Shown: in pieces, positions 1 through 7,584 of the stretch
Layout: each line of letters starts with the position of its first letter
Numbering within the stretch: position 1 is the stretch's first letter
Source of the DNA: Peptococcaceae bacterium BRH_c8a
GTDB taxonomy: Bacteria; Bacillota; Desulfotomaculia; Desulfotomaculales; Desulfallaceae
Direction of reading: 5' to 3'
Assembly (NCBI GenBank): GCA_000961575.1
Contig: LADP01000013.1
Coordinates: forward strand, 1 to 64,000
DNA length: 64,000 nucleotides
Notes under the pieces: generated by a model
Seen by the model: the letters and a program-made list of their open reading frames with translations, nothing else
Database searches by the model: none
Told to the model about the DNA's origin: nothing
Position numbers and translations under genes: made by a program

Positions 1-346
1 CATTTCACTAAACCAGTTACGCCAACGGCCTAGGGTGGATTCGTCGGCGGTGACGGTTAGTGCCGTGTCTCCGGTTATGACCGCCTCGATACTTGCTCTG
101 CCGTAGCGTTTGTACGGGAGGACGATATCCGGAAGTTCGTGATGTATCCGCTGGCAGTGTTCACAACGGAGCCGGCGAATGATGAGAACTATTTGATCGC
201 CAAGGCCATTTATGTACTTTCGTTGCCGGCTGCCGATGACATCTAGTGACCCGTTACAACAGGGGCAGGGAATCTGCTCCGCGCTCTTTACAAAAAACAC
301 ATTTTTCAAGGTTTTCAATTAGCTCATATTCTGTTAAAATGACCAT
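1..346 (-). pseudogene. DUF6431-like protein, 3'-truncated by window edge and frameshifted
   Basis: Read on the minus strand from the ATG at 346-344, the first frame gives a start like MVILTEYELIENLEKC and then runs into a stop near 247. From about 275 downward another frame carries a Cys-rich start (IPCPCCNG), then RRLRCEHCQRIHHELPD and a tail ADESTLGRWRNWF that runs off the window. A zinc-binding CxxC plus HHELPD plus a Trp-rich helix is the look of DUF6431 proteins, which are often near mobile DNA (family knowledge). The two frames joined would make one normal protein, so I infer a single frameshift near 265-275. Function unknown. An earlier in-frame ATG at 424 is also possible. Confidence 0.6.
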
Positions 347-440
347 ACAATCAGTGGTGGACGCCTCTGGTGCTTCTGTTGGCGCAGTTGCACATTTAAA
401 CAGGGGCGTCTTTCCTTTCTTCATGATATGATCATTATAT

Positions 441-1076
441 ATGGCAACTTTTGGACAGGCAACACCATCAGCTTTCGGGCATTATAGGGCAGCAGGAACA
501 GAATACCTATACATTGATTATGAAAATGTACAGGATGTGAAAGTAGATTTAATTAAGAAGACAATGAAAGTAATGATTATTATGGGGAAAAATCAAACAA
601 AGGTGCCAATTGAGCTAGTTCAAAAGACCCAGCCGTTTGGAAACGCAGTAGAATGGATTCGGGTAAATGGAAAAGGCCGAAATGCACTAGACTTTTTCAT
701 CGCTTTCTATCTGGGAAAAGATGTTGCTGCAGATAGTGGGAAAACATTCATTATTTATTCCAAGGATACTGGATACGATCCACTAATAAATCACCTGAAA
801 AAGAGTGGAATCAAAGCAAAAAGAATTGTAAGCTTTCAGGAATTAGGCCAAAACAAAGCGATAAAGATTGATGAAGCTGGGGTAAAGAAAGTTAAAGAAA
901 TTTTAATAAAAGTTGCAGCTAACAAACGACCTAAAAAGAGAAGCAGTTTAACTGGATTCATTATTGCGCTACTTAAAGGCACCCCGAAGCAGGATATTGA
1001 TAAAATTATCGAAGATCTTTTTATTGAAAAAATTGTATTTGAAGAAAACGGTTTAATAAAATATTCGCTTGATTAG
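441..1076 (+). CDS. PIN-like domain protein
   Basis: 211 aa. The N-terminal half has the PIN/NYN-type nuclease pattern: YIDYENV (Asp26, Asn29) on strand 1, ALDFFIAFYLG (Asp84) and YSKDTGYDPLI (Asp109, Asp113) after a later strand. These acidic residues would form the metal site of a PIN-fold ribonuclease. The C-terminal part (about 145-211) is Lys-rich with no recognisable domain. No convincing ribosome site precedes the ATG at 441, and the first 20 residues look unlike the family, so the true start may be further in. It stands alone; its base composition is A+T-richer than the MBL gene after it. The fold is fairly sure; RNA cleavage is inferred. Confidence 0.7.
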   Translation: MATFGQATPSAFGHYRAAGTEYLYIDYENVQDVKVDLIKKTMKVMIIMGKNQTKVPIELVQKTQPFGNAVEWIRVNGKGRNALDFFIAFYLGKDVAADSGKTFIIYSKDTGYDPLINHLKKSGIKAKRIVSFQELGQNKAIKIDEAGVKKVKEILIKVAANKRPKKRSSLTGFIIALLKGTPKQDIDKIIEDLFIEKIVFEENGLIKYSLD

Positions 1077-1088
1077 TTAGACAGTTAT

Positions 1089-1153
1089 GTTTATTCCACG
1101 CGGGGCGATGCATTGGTTTTAAAATCGGCTGGCTATAGGTTTGTGGAATAAAC
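1089..1153. repeat. 11-bp perfect inverted repeat
   Basis: GTTTATTCCAC at 1089-1099 and its exact complement GTGGAATAAAC at 1143-1153 enclose 43 bp, between the PIN-like gene and the MBL-fold gene. There is no T-run, so a terminator is unlikely. It could be an operator or a remnant of a mobile element. Confidence 0.45.
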
Positions 1154-1193
1154 CAAAAATTATTTTTGTTATGGAAGGAAGAGTGGCTTTTTA

Positions 1194-1874
1194 ATGAACA
1201 AACCCGAGGGAATTACTGAAGGCGTGTATATCATAGGGGGGCCTCAAATAACGGATGAACGGGATTGTTGTGTCTACCTTGTAGACGGCGGCACCGAGCT
1301 GGCTCTGGTGGACGCAGGACTGGGTTATTCCACCGGGGCTATTTTAGAGAACATCGAAAAACTTGGCCTGGACAATTCCCTGTTAAAGTATGTTATCGTC
1401 ACCCACGGACACATTGACCATATAGGAGGGGTGCATTATTTCCGGAAGCGAGGAGCGCAAGTGGTGTGCCACGAACTTGAGCGCAACGCAGTTTCCGGGG
1501 AAAATCCTGAGCTAACTGCGGCATGGTACTATCAGGTCAAATACCGTCACGTACCGGTGGATAGATTATTAAACGGTGATACGCAAGATTTCGTCGTGGG
1601 AAACACGGTTTTGCATTGCCTACATACTCCCGGCCACACACCGGGGGGAATCAGCCCCTACCTGGATGTAAAGGGAACCAGAGTTTTATTTGGCCAGGAT
1701 ATCCACGGGCCATTTGACCCCTCCTGGGGGTCGAATATGGAACTATGGCGAGACTCCATGCGCAAGCTACTCAATTTAAATGCGGACATCCTTTGCGAAG
1801 GCCACTTTGGGATCTACAAACCGGCAGAAAAAGTCCGAAATTACATAGAATATTACCTGGATTATCACTCCTGA
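1194..1874 (+). CDS. MBL-fold metallohydrolase
   Basis: 226 aa. It carries the complete metallo-beta-lactamase-fold metal set: THGHIDH (His71, His73, Asp75, His76), HTPGH (His148), GQD (Asp169) and EGHF (His204), which binds two metal ions. Overall size and the HTPGHTPGG motif fit the glyoxalase-II-like hydrolases that cleave thioesters or related bonds. No signal peptide, so cytoplasmic. The ATG at 1194 follows GGAAGGA at a usable distance. The next gene is 48 bp downstream on the same strand and may be cotranscribed. Substrate cannot be told from sequence. Confidence 0.85.
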   Translation: MNKPEGITEGVYIIGGPQITDERDCCVYLVDGGTELALVDAGLGYSTGAILENIEKLGLDNSLLKYVIVTHGHIDHIGGVHYFRKRGAQVVCHELERNAVSGENPELTAAWYYQVKYRHVPVDRLLNGDTQDFVVGNTVLHCLHTPGHTPGGISPYLDVKGTRVLFGQDIHGPFDPSWGSNMELWRDSMRKLLNLNADILCEGHFGIYKPAEKVRNYIEYYLDYHS

Positions 1875-1922
1875 TGGTATGGGAGAAAAAATGACCATGA
1901 TTTGTTTTAAGGAGAAGGGGAA

Positions 1923-2459
1923 ATGAGAGAAATACGTTTACCAGACGGAAAAACAGCCTTTATTAGAAATGCCCAAAAATCAGATGCACGTGGGATTATT
2001 GAATACATAAATATTATTGCAAACGAAACAGACTATTTGACTTTTGGCCCAGGCCAGTTTACAAAAAGCATTACCGAAGAAGAACAGTACATTGATAATA
2101 TTAGTAGACAGAATAACTCGTTATTAATAGTCGCCGAGGTTAATAATTTAATAGTTGGTAATTTAAATTTTTTAGGTAATGTAAAACCGAGAACCAGGCA
2201 TGCTGGCGAATTTGGCGTCAGCGTCCTTAAGGAATACTGGAAGAAAGGTATAGGCGAGGCACTTATAAATTACTTAATTGATTGGTGTAGAGAATCTAAG
2301 ATAATAAGAAAAATAAATTTAAGAGTTAGAACGGATAACTATCCTGCTGTACGCTTATATAAAAAACTTAACTTTATTGAAGAAGGAACAATACAAAGAG
2401 AGTTTCAAATAAATGGTAAGTTTTATGATAGTATCCATATGGGGCTCATCATTGATTAA
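1923..2459 (+). CDS. GNAT-family N-acetyltransferase
   Basis: 178 aa, the normal size for a RimJ/RimL-like GNAT. Acetyl-CoA-binding motif A is visible as GVSVLKEYWKKGIGEAL at about 98-114, followed by the family's VRTDNYPAVRLYKKLNF segment near 138-154. Such enzymes move an acetyl group from acetyl-CoA to an amine of a protein N-terminus, metabolite or drug. An AAGGAGAAGGGG ribosome site lies just before the ATG. The gene is A+T-rich compared with the MBL gene before it, which suggests separate origin. Acceptor unknown. Confidence 0.85.
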   Translation: MREIRLPDGKTAFIRNAQKSDARGIIEYINIIANETDYLTFGPGQFTKSITEEEQYIDNISRQNNSLLIVAEVNNLIVGNLNFLGNVKPRTRHAGEFGVSVLKEYWKKGIGEALINYLIDWCRESKIIRKINLRVRTDNYPAVRLYKKLNFIEEGTIQREFQINGKFYDSIHMGLIID

Positions 2460-2520
2460 GAGTATCTAGGAGACGGGGTTCATTTTTATCCAGCACATTT
2501 TTCATCGGACTCCCCCCACG

Positions 2521-2628
2521 GCATACCATGCATCCGAGCGCGGCGGTTTTGTCAAAGTTAAAGTGAATAATGACCGCGTAATTCTTGGGGGCCAAGCAGT
2601 TACCGTGTTGAACGGGGAGTTATTATAA
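2521..2628 (+). pseudogene. Fragment of a phzF-like gene (3' end only)
   Basis: About 108 bp here match the last 36 codons of the intact phzF-like gene at 15769-16557, including the stop codon, with scattered substitutions (for example GTCAAAGTTAAAG against GTTAAGGTTAGGG). No upstream part is present, so it is a dead duplicate fragment. The 150 bp that follow, up to the palindrome, hold nothing I recognise. Confidence 0.85.
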
Positions 2629-2776
2629 GACCCAACGTTGGTATTTAAGAAGTAGACATAGTAGAGCTATTTTTAAAAATACGGCGGCGCATCCTCCGGT
2701 CTTTGGTACAATGGGAAGTATATCACCAGGCCGGGCAGGCTGTTGAGCAACGGATTGATATTTAAGTGAAATAAGG

Positions 2777-2838
2777 CAGACAAGGGGACAGGGACTTGTC
2801 TGCCGTGTCTAACAGACAAGTCCCTGTCCCCTTGTCTG
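2777..2838. repeat. CAGACAAG palindromic element (two-arm, TT type)
   Basis: Each 26-bp arm is itself an inverted repeat: CAGACAAG, then a 10-base core GGGACAGGGA (or its complement), then CTTGTCTG. Two arms face each other around the loop CCGTGTCTAA, so the DNA can fold either as one 26-bp-stem hairpin or as two small hairpins. TT type means the left arm has GACTTG and the right arm the matching CAAGTC. The right edge joins a 192-bp segment that recurs at 12804, next to another copy whose loop is exactly inverted. Confidence 0.97.
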
Positions 2839-3030
2839 GTTTCCTGCTTGGGTTGATCGTTGTAATTACCTATGCTAATTTAAATATTCTATGGGCTGAA
2901 CCCCATTCCCGCCGTCTAATCACTTGATTGGTAACCAAACATGAACTACCTCGCGAGATGAACGCCTTTGTAAATTGGTTCGAAACAAACTTATTGGACG
3001 CAATAACACAGGCTTTATGGTTCCCACTTA
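2839..3030 (+). repeat. Direct repeat copy 1, Fic-like gene scrap
   Basis: This 192-bp segment recurs at 12804-12997 with about 95% identity by eye. In one plus-strand frame it reads HELPREMNAFVNWF and then LLDAITQALWFPLITI, which resembles the stretch before the HPFxDGNGR active site of Fic-family AMP-transferases (family knowledge). The active site itself is absent, so it is a dead fragment. In both places it starts right at a palindromic element. The Fic assignment is tentative; the duplication is certain. Confidence 0.6.
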
Positions 3031-3158
3031 TCACTATCTTTGTTTTCTTGACCACGGGCATAAGAACCAAAAAGTATAGCTTTTTCAACCCGAATTTTTT
3101 TTGCTTTTAGGGCATTAATATATTCTTTTATTGTTACCTCAACTTGTTTTTTAGCCAT
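3015..3158 (-). pseudogene. Nucleotidyltransferase (MNT-like), truncated after GSYARG...DSD
   Basis: The minus-strand ATG at 3158-3156 follows a GGGGGT ribosome site and opens 47 codons: a Lys-rich helix and then ILFGSYARGQENKDSD, the start of the minimal nucleotidyltransferase fold (GSxxRG then DxD). After DSD the reading enters the Fic-like repeat and stops at once, so the second Asp and the rest are lost. MNT proteins usually pair with HEPN proteins in toxin-antitoxin modules, and a broken HEPN gene lies at 20-22 kb. This is a clean truncation caused by the neighbouring repeat segment. Confidence 0.7.
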
Positions 3159-3384
3159 TCAATGACCCCCTTTGTTGCTGCCAGTAATTCTCCCGTAGAT
3201 TCGATCAATCACTTCAACCACATAAGTGTGCTCAGTGCACCCCTTTGGACAATTCCACCATGATTGAGAGAAGGCTGATTTCGTCAAGGAACTATACTGC
3301 ACGGCCAGCTACACAATTAAATACCATTATTCATGGACTAAGTGCAACGAGGACGTTTGCAGGTAAGGGTATAAAACCTCCTTC

Positions 3385-3417
3385 AATAGAATATGGCTAT
3401 TATAGCTATATTCTATT
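3385..3417. promoter_or_regulatory. 33-bp near-perfect palindrome upstream of toxin-antitoxin genes
   Basis: Two 16-bp arms (AATAGAATATGGCTAT and its complement with one mismatch) flank a single T. A TATAAT sequence overlaps its right end at 3417-3422, and the antitoxin-like gene starts at 3460. Its position and symmetry suggest the operator through which the antitoxin represses its own operon. Confidence 0.6.
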
Positions 3418-3459
3418 ATAATGGGGGTAAGGTCATTGAGAAGAAGGAGTGAAAAACTT

Positions 3460-3915
3460 ATGCCTAACGTACCTATACACGAGGCAAAAAATAAATTGAC
3501 CGCATTAAGACGGGAAGCTATTACTGGAAAAGAATTTATTTTGGCGAATGCCAAAATGAAAGATGACAAACCTGTTTCTCTAATATCAACGGTACTACTT
3601 GACGAACTATGTGAAACTAAAAGTTTTTCATTTGAATGGATAGACGAACCCACGGATGAAAGCGAATATTATTCTTTATATAACCCGGAAATCGGTGTTT
3701 ACGGTGTAGGCACAACTAGAAGGGAGTCTATAGTAGACTTCATTGACAACATTGTTGAATACGCTGAAGTCTATTGGAATGACTTACCGTTTTATTTAAG
3801 TCCGTCAGGTGGTCGCCGTGAACATTATTGGTACTTAAGGCGCATCATTCGCTGCCAAGGTGACAGTGATAAAATTTACCGTGTGCTGGATTTGGATAAG
3901 GTGCTGGGAGATTAA
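3460..3915 (+). CDS. Antitoxin-like protein, Phd-like N-terminus and HicB-like C-terminus
   Basis: 151 aa from the ATG at 3460, which follows GAAGGAG; an ATG at 3421 is possible but overlaps the likely promoter. The first 55 residues (PIHEAKNKLTALRREAITGKE, then LANAKMKDDKPVSLIS) resemble the DNA-binding Phd/YefM antitoxins. The later part (EIGVYGVGTTRRESIVDFID then EYAEVYWND) resembles the HicB fold that caps HicA. The stop overlaps the next gene's ATG by one base, so the two are translationally coupled. The role as antitoxin is inferred from this pairing and the palindrome upstream. Confidence 0.6.
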   Translation: MPNVPIHEAKNKLTALRREAITGKEFILANAKMKDDKPVSLISTVLLDELCETKSFSFEWIDEPTDESEYYSLYNPEIGVYGVGTTRRESIVDFIDNIVEYAEVYWNDLPFYLSPSGGRREHYWYLRRIIRCQGDSDKIYRVLDLDKVLGD

Positions 3916-4151
3916 TGGGATATACGTTTACCTGGGATGATATTGAGCAAATTTGCCGCAAGTTGGGGATGAAGAGACAGGGCAAGACTTCTGTTTGGAA
4001 AGGCATTGGGCCAGACGGAATTAAGCGTACTTGTATAATTCATGCAAAACATAAGGGAAATGTGGGAAGCGGGCTGATACAGAAGATTACTACAAAGGAA
4101 TTGAAATTTGCTTCAGTGGAGGAAATGTACTATTTTTTGAAACGGAAGTAG
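3915..4151 (+). CDS. HicA-like toxin
   Basis: 78 aa, the size of HicA mRNA-interferase toxins. The order of a helix with LGMKRQGK, a strand pair, then CIIHAKHKGNVGSGL matches the double-stranded-RNA-binding-like HicA fold, where a His after the second strand is catalytic; here His37 or His40 could serve. It is coupled to the upstream antitoxin-like gene by a 1-bp overlap, and a strong terminator follows at 4187. Family fit is moderate, so toxicity is inferred. Confidence 0.6.
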   Translation: MGYTFTWDDIEQICRKLGMKRQGKTSVWKGIGPDGIKRTCIIHAKHKGNVGSGLIQKITTKELKFASVEEMYYFLKRK

Positions 4152-4186
4152 GCTTACTAAAGTACCGGGCTGATGCCCGGAAAATC

Positions 4187-4217
4187 TGGAAGACCTGCCC
4201 GGTCTTCCAAATTCTTT
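4187..4217 (+). terminator. Terminator of the toxin-antitoxin operon
   Basis: A perfect 9-bp stem (TGGAAGACC with GGTCTTCCA) and 5-base loop end in AATTCTTTT, 36 bp after the HicA-like stop. A second small hairpin, CCGGGC with GCCCGG, precedes it at 4165-4180. Confidence 0.8.
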
Positions 4218-4279
4218 TAGATGAGGCCTGTCCCCCGCCAATGTGATGCGTTAACGTACTAAAGTGATGCGGGTATAGG

Positions 4280-4317
4280 AATCCCCTGCCGGTACAGACT
4301 AGGCAGGGGATTATTTT
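4280..4317 (+). terminator. Orphan intrinsic terminator
   Basis: AATCCCCTGCC at 4280-4290 pairs with GGCAGGGGATT at 4302-4312, followed by ATTTT. No intact gene ends just before it; it may have belonged to a gene now lost. Confidence 0.7.
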
Positions 4318-4323
4318 GGACAT

Positions 4324-4488
4324 ATGTTGTTATCGGTTATCGGTTCACCACAAGGCTCCGAATTGCGAAAAGAACTGCAAATACCCGAGGGCTACAAGCC
4401 CTACTATGCGGCTGTGCTGGGATATAAAAAAGCTGCGACTGTCAAAGCACCGGCTAGGAAAACCAACCTCATTACATATATCAGGTAG
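4324..4488 (+). pseudogene. C-terminal fragment of a nitroreductase-family gene
   Basis: 54 codons ending at the TAG at 4486 read ELRKELQIPEGYKPYYAAVLGYKK, then a Lys/Arg-rich stretch and ITYIR. This matches the end of the nitroreductase-family fold (IPEGYxPYxAxxLGY). The FMN-binding N-terminal two thirds are missing, so this is a remnant. It is not similar to the nitroreductase at 40399. Confidence 0.6.
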
Positions 4489-4526
4489 TATTCAGCTTTT
4501 TATTAAGGCAGATTGGAGAGCTAATA

Positions 4527-5129
4527 ATGGGAAACACTGATAAGTTTGAAATGATAGCTAATATATATGACACTTCTGAAAGAATCCAAATTGCAAAGGT
4601 ATCATCAGATGCCATTCGTGAATATTTAGTTGACGCCAAAAGTAAGAATGCTATTGATTTTGGGTGTGGAACTGGTCTTGTGGGAATGAACTTGTTAAAT
4701 GATTTTAATTCTATGCTTTTTCTAGATACATCGCAAAATATGATTAATCAAATGAAACAAAAAATTGCTGACTTTAATGTTCGGAATGTAGATACATTAT
4801 GCTTTGATTTCGAAAAGGAAGGTCGGTCGGATTTACATGCTGACTATATTTTTATGGCTCAGGTACTACTCCATATTAATGATGTTGAGTTAGTTTTATC
4901 AAAATTATATGATGTTCTAAATGTGGGAGGGCATTTATTAATCGTAGATTTTAATAAAAATGAGAAAATAGTTTCAGATATGGTTCATAACGGATTTGAT
5001 CAAGTAAAGCTAACCGATATTATGGCTAAAATAGGGTACAGGGATATTCAATCCAAAACTTTTTATTCAGGAAGTAAAATATTCATGGGACAAGATGCAT
5101 CTATGTTTATTCTTGATTCACAAAAATAA
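4527..5129 (+). CDS. Class I SAM-dependent methyltransferase
   Basis: 200 aa. The SAM-binding glycine loop IDFGCGTGLVG is at about 43-53, an acidic residue after strand 2 (LFLDTS) near 68, and the post-II motif DYIFMAQVLLHIND near 110-123. This is the UbiE/Methyltransf_11 type, which methylates a small molecule. The ATG follows GGAGAG. Flanked by gene remnants on both sides; A+T-rich. Substrate unknown. Confidence 0.8.
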   Translation: MGNTDKFEMIANIYDTSERIQIAKVSSDAIREYLVDAKSKNAIDFGCGTGLVGMNLLNDFNSMLFLDTSQNMINQMKQKIADFNVRNVDTLCFDFEKEGRSDLHADYIFMAQVLLHINDVELVLSKLYDVLNVGGHLLIVDFNKNEKIVSDMVHNGFDQVKLTDIMAKIGYRDIQSKTFYSGSKIFMGQDASMFILDSQK

Positions 5130-5209
5130 ACTTCAAGACGGAAATTTTTAATCCCGTATCTAGACTTGAGATTATTACGATAAAAAAGAAAATTAGCAAA
5201 TCATAATAG

Positions 5210-5842
5210 ATGCACTTTAAAAGCAGTTCTCGTCTACTGTTTGTCGGGCTTCAGGGAAGTTATGGTCGGGGCGAAGCAACAGACAGCAGCGACATAGATG
5301 CGGTTGTCATACTGGATCAGGCGACTCCGGGAGATCTGAAAGCATACGGCGCTATGCTGGACACGCTTCCGAACCGGGAGAAAGTTTGTGGATTTATCTC
5401 CGGCCGGCAGGAGTTACTAAATTGGGAACGCTCCGATCTGTTCCAGTTCTATCATGATACCGCCCCGGTTTTCAATAGTCTTGATTTTCTGCTGCCACTT
5501 ATCGGTAAGGAGGATATTCGCCGTGCCATCCGGATCGGGGCCTGCAACATCTACCATATGTGTGGCCACAACACGGTGCATGAGAAAGACGCGGAGATAT
5601 TGAAAACCCTTTATAAATCAGCCGCCTTTACCGTACAGGCAGTCTATTACGACCAAACGGGAACCTACATAAAGCAAAAGGCCGAGCTTATCCCCGTGCT
5701 TTAACCACAGGAACGGGAGATTTTGCAGACCGGCATTACGCTCAGGCAACAGCCAAACATGGTGCAGACTGAGTTTGAGCGGCTCTCTGAACTGCTGTTC
5801 AATTGGGCAGCGGGGTTGATTATCGAATATAAGACTGTGTGA
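5210..5842 (+). pseudogene. Nucleotidyltransferase-domain protein with an in-frame TAA
   Basis: Residues 13-33 read GLQGSYGRGEATDSSDIDAV, the nucleotidyltransferase signature GSxxRGxxxxxSDID with both metal-binding Asp residues. The frame is open for 164 codons and then meets TAA at 5702-5704. The same frame continues for 45 more codons (PQEREILQTGITL up to AAGLIIEYKTV) to TGA at 5840-5842. That tail looks like genuine protein of the same family, so one nonsense change splits the gene. The codon before the first ATG is a TAG and no ribosome site is visible, so the start may be damaged too. Confidence 0.7.
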
Positions 5843-5880
5843 AATTAAGCAAAAACATGAATTTGAACGGATGATTCACT

Positions 5881-5925
5881 ATGAAATTTAAGAACCCTAT
5901 GCTGGTTATTAATGGCTTTTACTAA
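5881..5925 (+). pseudogene. Scrap of a VOC-family gene start
   Basis: Fourteen codons, MKFKNPMLVINGFY then stop, resemble the first strand of VOC (glyoxalase/dioxygenase fold) proteins. Too short to be functional. Confidence 0.35.
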
Positions 5926-6020
5926 AGCATTTATTTTGTCGCCTTTCGTAAATCCCGCTTATTCCAAACTGTCTCCCTTTTTATAACAATTTATTCAAAT
6001 TAAAAAACCTAATATAGCCC

Positions 6021-6072
6021 TTGACATTCTATAAAATAGGTAATATATTACGTATAAAAGGTAATGTATTAC
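6021..6072 (+). promoter_or_regulatory. Promoter with two MarR-type operators
   Basis: TTGACA at 6021-6026 and TATATT at 6044-6049 are 17 bp apart. A perfect 12-bp palindrome GTAATATATTAC (6040-6051) covers the -10 box, and a near copy GTAATGTATTAC lies at 6061-6072, 21 bp further, i.e. on the same DNA face. The MarR-family gene starts at 6131, so autorepression is the natural reading. Confidence 0.85.
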
Positions 6073-6130
6073 GTAATTCGCGGGGACAGAGTATCAAACA
6101 ACAGAGCTTTAGGCAGAAGGTGGGTATGAT

Positions 6131-6574
6131 ATGGATATCTTAGAACAACAAAGATTTATTTTCGGCAGTTTGTTTCTAATTCCTAATAAGCTACAGGTTA
6201 TTGTGGATCGTTCTCTGGCTAAACATGATTTAACGGCAAAACAGTGGTTGCTTACAGCCATGATTGAGAAAATGAATCAACTATCACCTACCTTAATGGA
6301 GGTAACGGAGGCTATGGGAAGTTCTCACCAGAATGTAAAACAGATCGCCTTAAAACTACAGGAGAAAGATTTTCTGGTCTTGGAAAAAGACGCCGAAGAT
6401 CGTAGGGTTACCCGGTTAAAGTTAACAGAGAAATCAGCGGCCTTTTGGGATAAACAGCAAGAGGATGGTATGCGGCTGTTTGCAGATTTATTCGAGGATT
6501 TTACCCCGCAGGAAATAGATTCACTATATAAAGGATTAATGAAGATATATCAAAAGTTGCATGAGACGAGTTAA
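6131..6574 (+). CDS. MarR-family transcriptional regulator
   Basis: 147 aa, the usual MarR length. A winged helix spans about 45-105: LMEVTEAMGSSHQNVKQIA is the helix-turn-helix and EKDAEDRRVTRLKLTEKS the wing with its DxR pair. It should bind the two GTAAT-ATTAC palindromes over its own promoter as a dimer and release them on ligand binding. The start follows GAAGGTGG. The DUF6544 gene is 66 bp downstream on the same strand and is probably the regulated partner. Confidence 0.9.
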   Translation: MDILEQQRFIFGSLFLIPNKLQVIVDRSLAKHDLTAKQWLLTAMIEKMNQLSPTLMEVTEAMGSSHQNVKQIALKLQEKDFLVLEKDAEDRRVTRLKLTEKSAAFWDKQQEDGMRLFADLFEDFTPQEIDSLYKGLMKIYQKLHETS

Positions 6575-6640
6575 GTGAATTGTTATGTGTGCAGTCTGAG
6601 GAGCACTTTTTATATATAAATAATAGAAAGGAAAACAATC

Positions 6641-7483
6641 ATGGAAAAAAAATATATCATAGCTGTATTGTTGTTAATTATAGTTTTTGCGTCCATAACG
6701 CTGTTCATTAAAGCCCAAGGCCTGAAAAAGGCTTACCAAGGGGATGTTCAGCAAGCACTGGAACAGGTTCGCCCTGTGGATAACGAAATACTTACGGTAG
6801 AGGATATAAAGCACCTGCCCATGCCTGTGCAAAAGTATCTTACCTATACCGGTGTCATTGGGAAGGAAAAAGTTCAAAACATGCGCGTGGTCACTGAAGG
6901 AAAGTTTAGACCTGACCCGCAAAAAGGCCTGGCCCCTATGGTTTCCGAACAATACAATTTCTTTGCCGAACCGGCCCGTTTTTATTACATCAAGTTGAAA
7001 ATGTCCGGTGTCCCTGTGGTGGGACTGCACGCTTACAAAGATGCCAAGGCGTCTATGCGTATTAAGTTGGCATCACTTTTCAAAGTGGCCGATGCTCAAG
7101 GTGAGATTATGAATAAAGCCGAAACAGTAACAGTATTTAATGATATGTGTTTATTAGCCCCGGCTAGCCTAATTGATAAAAGAATAAAATGGGAAACAGT
7201 TGATCCGTTGACGGTCAAAGCCATTTTCACCAATAATGGTATTGCGATTACGGCCATCTTGTATTTCAACAAAAAGGGCGAACTGATTAACTTTACTTCC
7301 GATGACCGTTACCTTACGGCTACGGGGGAAGAATTTCGCCAGGCCAGGTGGTCAACTCCGGTTAAGGATTACAAGGATTTTAATGGTGTGAAGCTGGCAA
7401 GTTATGGAGAAGCCGTTTGGAATTTGCCCGAGGGTGATTATTGTTACGGCCAGATAAATATTAAGGAAGTTGACTTCAATTAA
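6641..7483 (+). CDS. DUF6544-family membrane-anchored protein
   Basis: 280 aa. One membrane helix at about 5-24 (IIAVLLLIIVFASITLF), then a soluble domain with the family's LPMPVQKYLTYTGV segment near 60-74, ending with QINIKEVDFN. I recognise this as the DUF6544 (previously DUF6920) type; no enzyme activity is established. It probably sits in the membrane with the domain outside. AGAAAGGAAAAC precedes the ATG. It likely shares the MarR promoter at 6021. A palindromic element begins 13 bp after its stop. Confidence 0.75.
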   Translation: MEKKYIIAVLLLIIVFASITLFIKAQGLKKAYQGDVQQALEQVRPVDNEILTVEDIKHLPMPVQKYLTYTGVIGKEKVQNMRVVTEGKFRPDPQKGLAPMVSEQYNFFAEPARFYYIKLKMSGVPVVGLHAYKDAKASMRIKLASLFKVADAQGEIMNKAETVTVFNDMCLLAPASLIDKRIKWETVDPLTVKAIFTNNGIAITAILYFNKKGELINFTSDDRYLTATGEEFRQARWSTPVKDYKDFNGVKLASYGEAVWNLPEGDYCYGQINIKEVDFN

Positions 7484-7496
7484 CAGACAAGGGTAA

Positions 7497-7556
7497 CAGA
7501 CAAGGGGACAGGGACTTGTCTGCTTTTTAACAGACAAGTCCCTGTCCCCTTGTCTG
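7497..7556. repeat. CAGACAAG palindromic element (TT type)
   Basis: Two matched 26-bp arms around the loop CTTTTTAA, in the 101-bp gap between the convergent DUF6544 and DUF421 genes. An extra partial unit CAGACAAGGG precedes it at 7484-7493, directly after the stop codon. Confidence 0.96.
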
Positions 7557-7584
7557 CTTGAGTTTTATTGTAACCCAGACGCAG

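Noticed and set aside
246-431. 61-codon plus-strand frame at the left end
   Set aside because: It lies antisense to the DUF6431-like reading, which has recognisable motifs; the plus frame has none.
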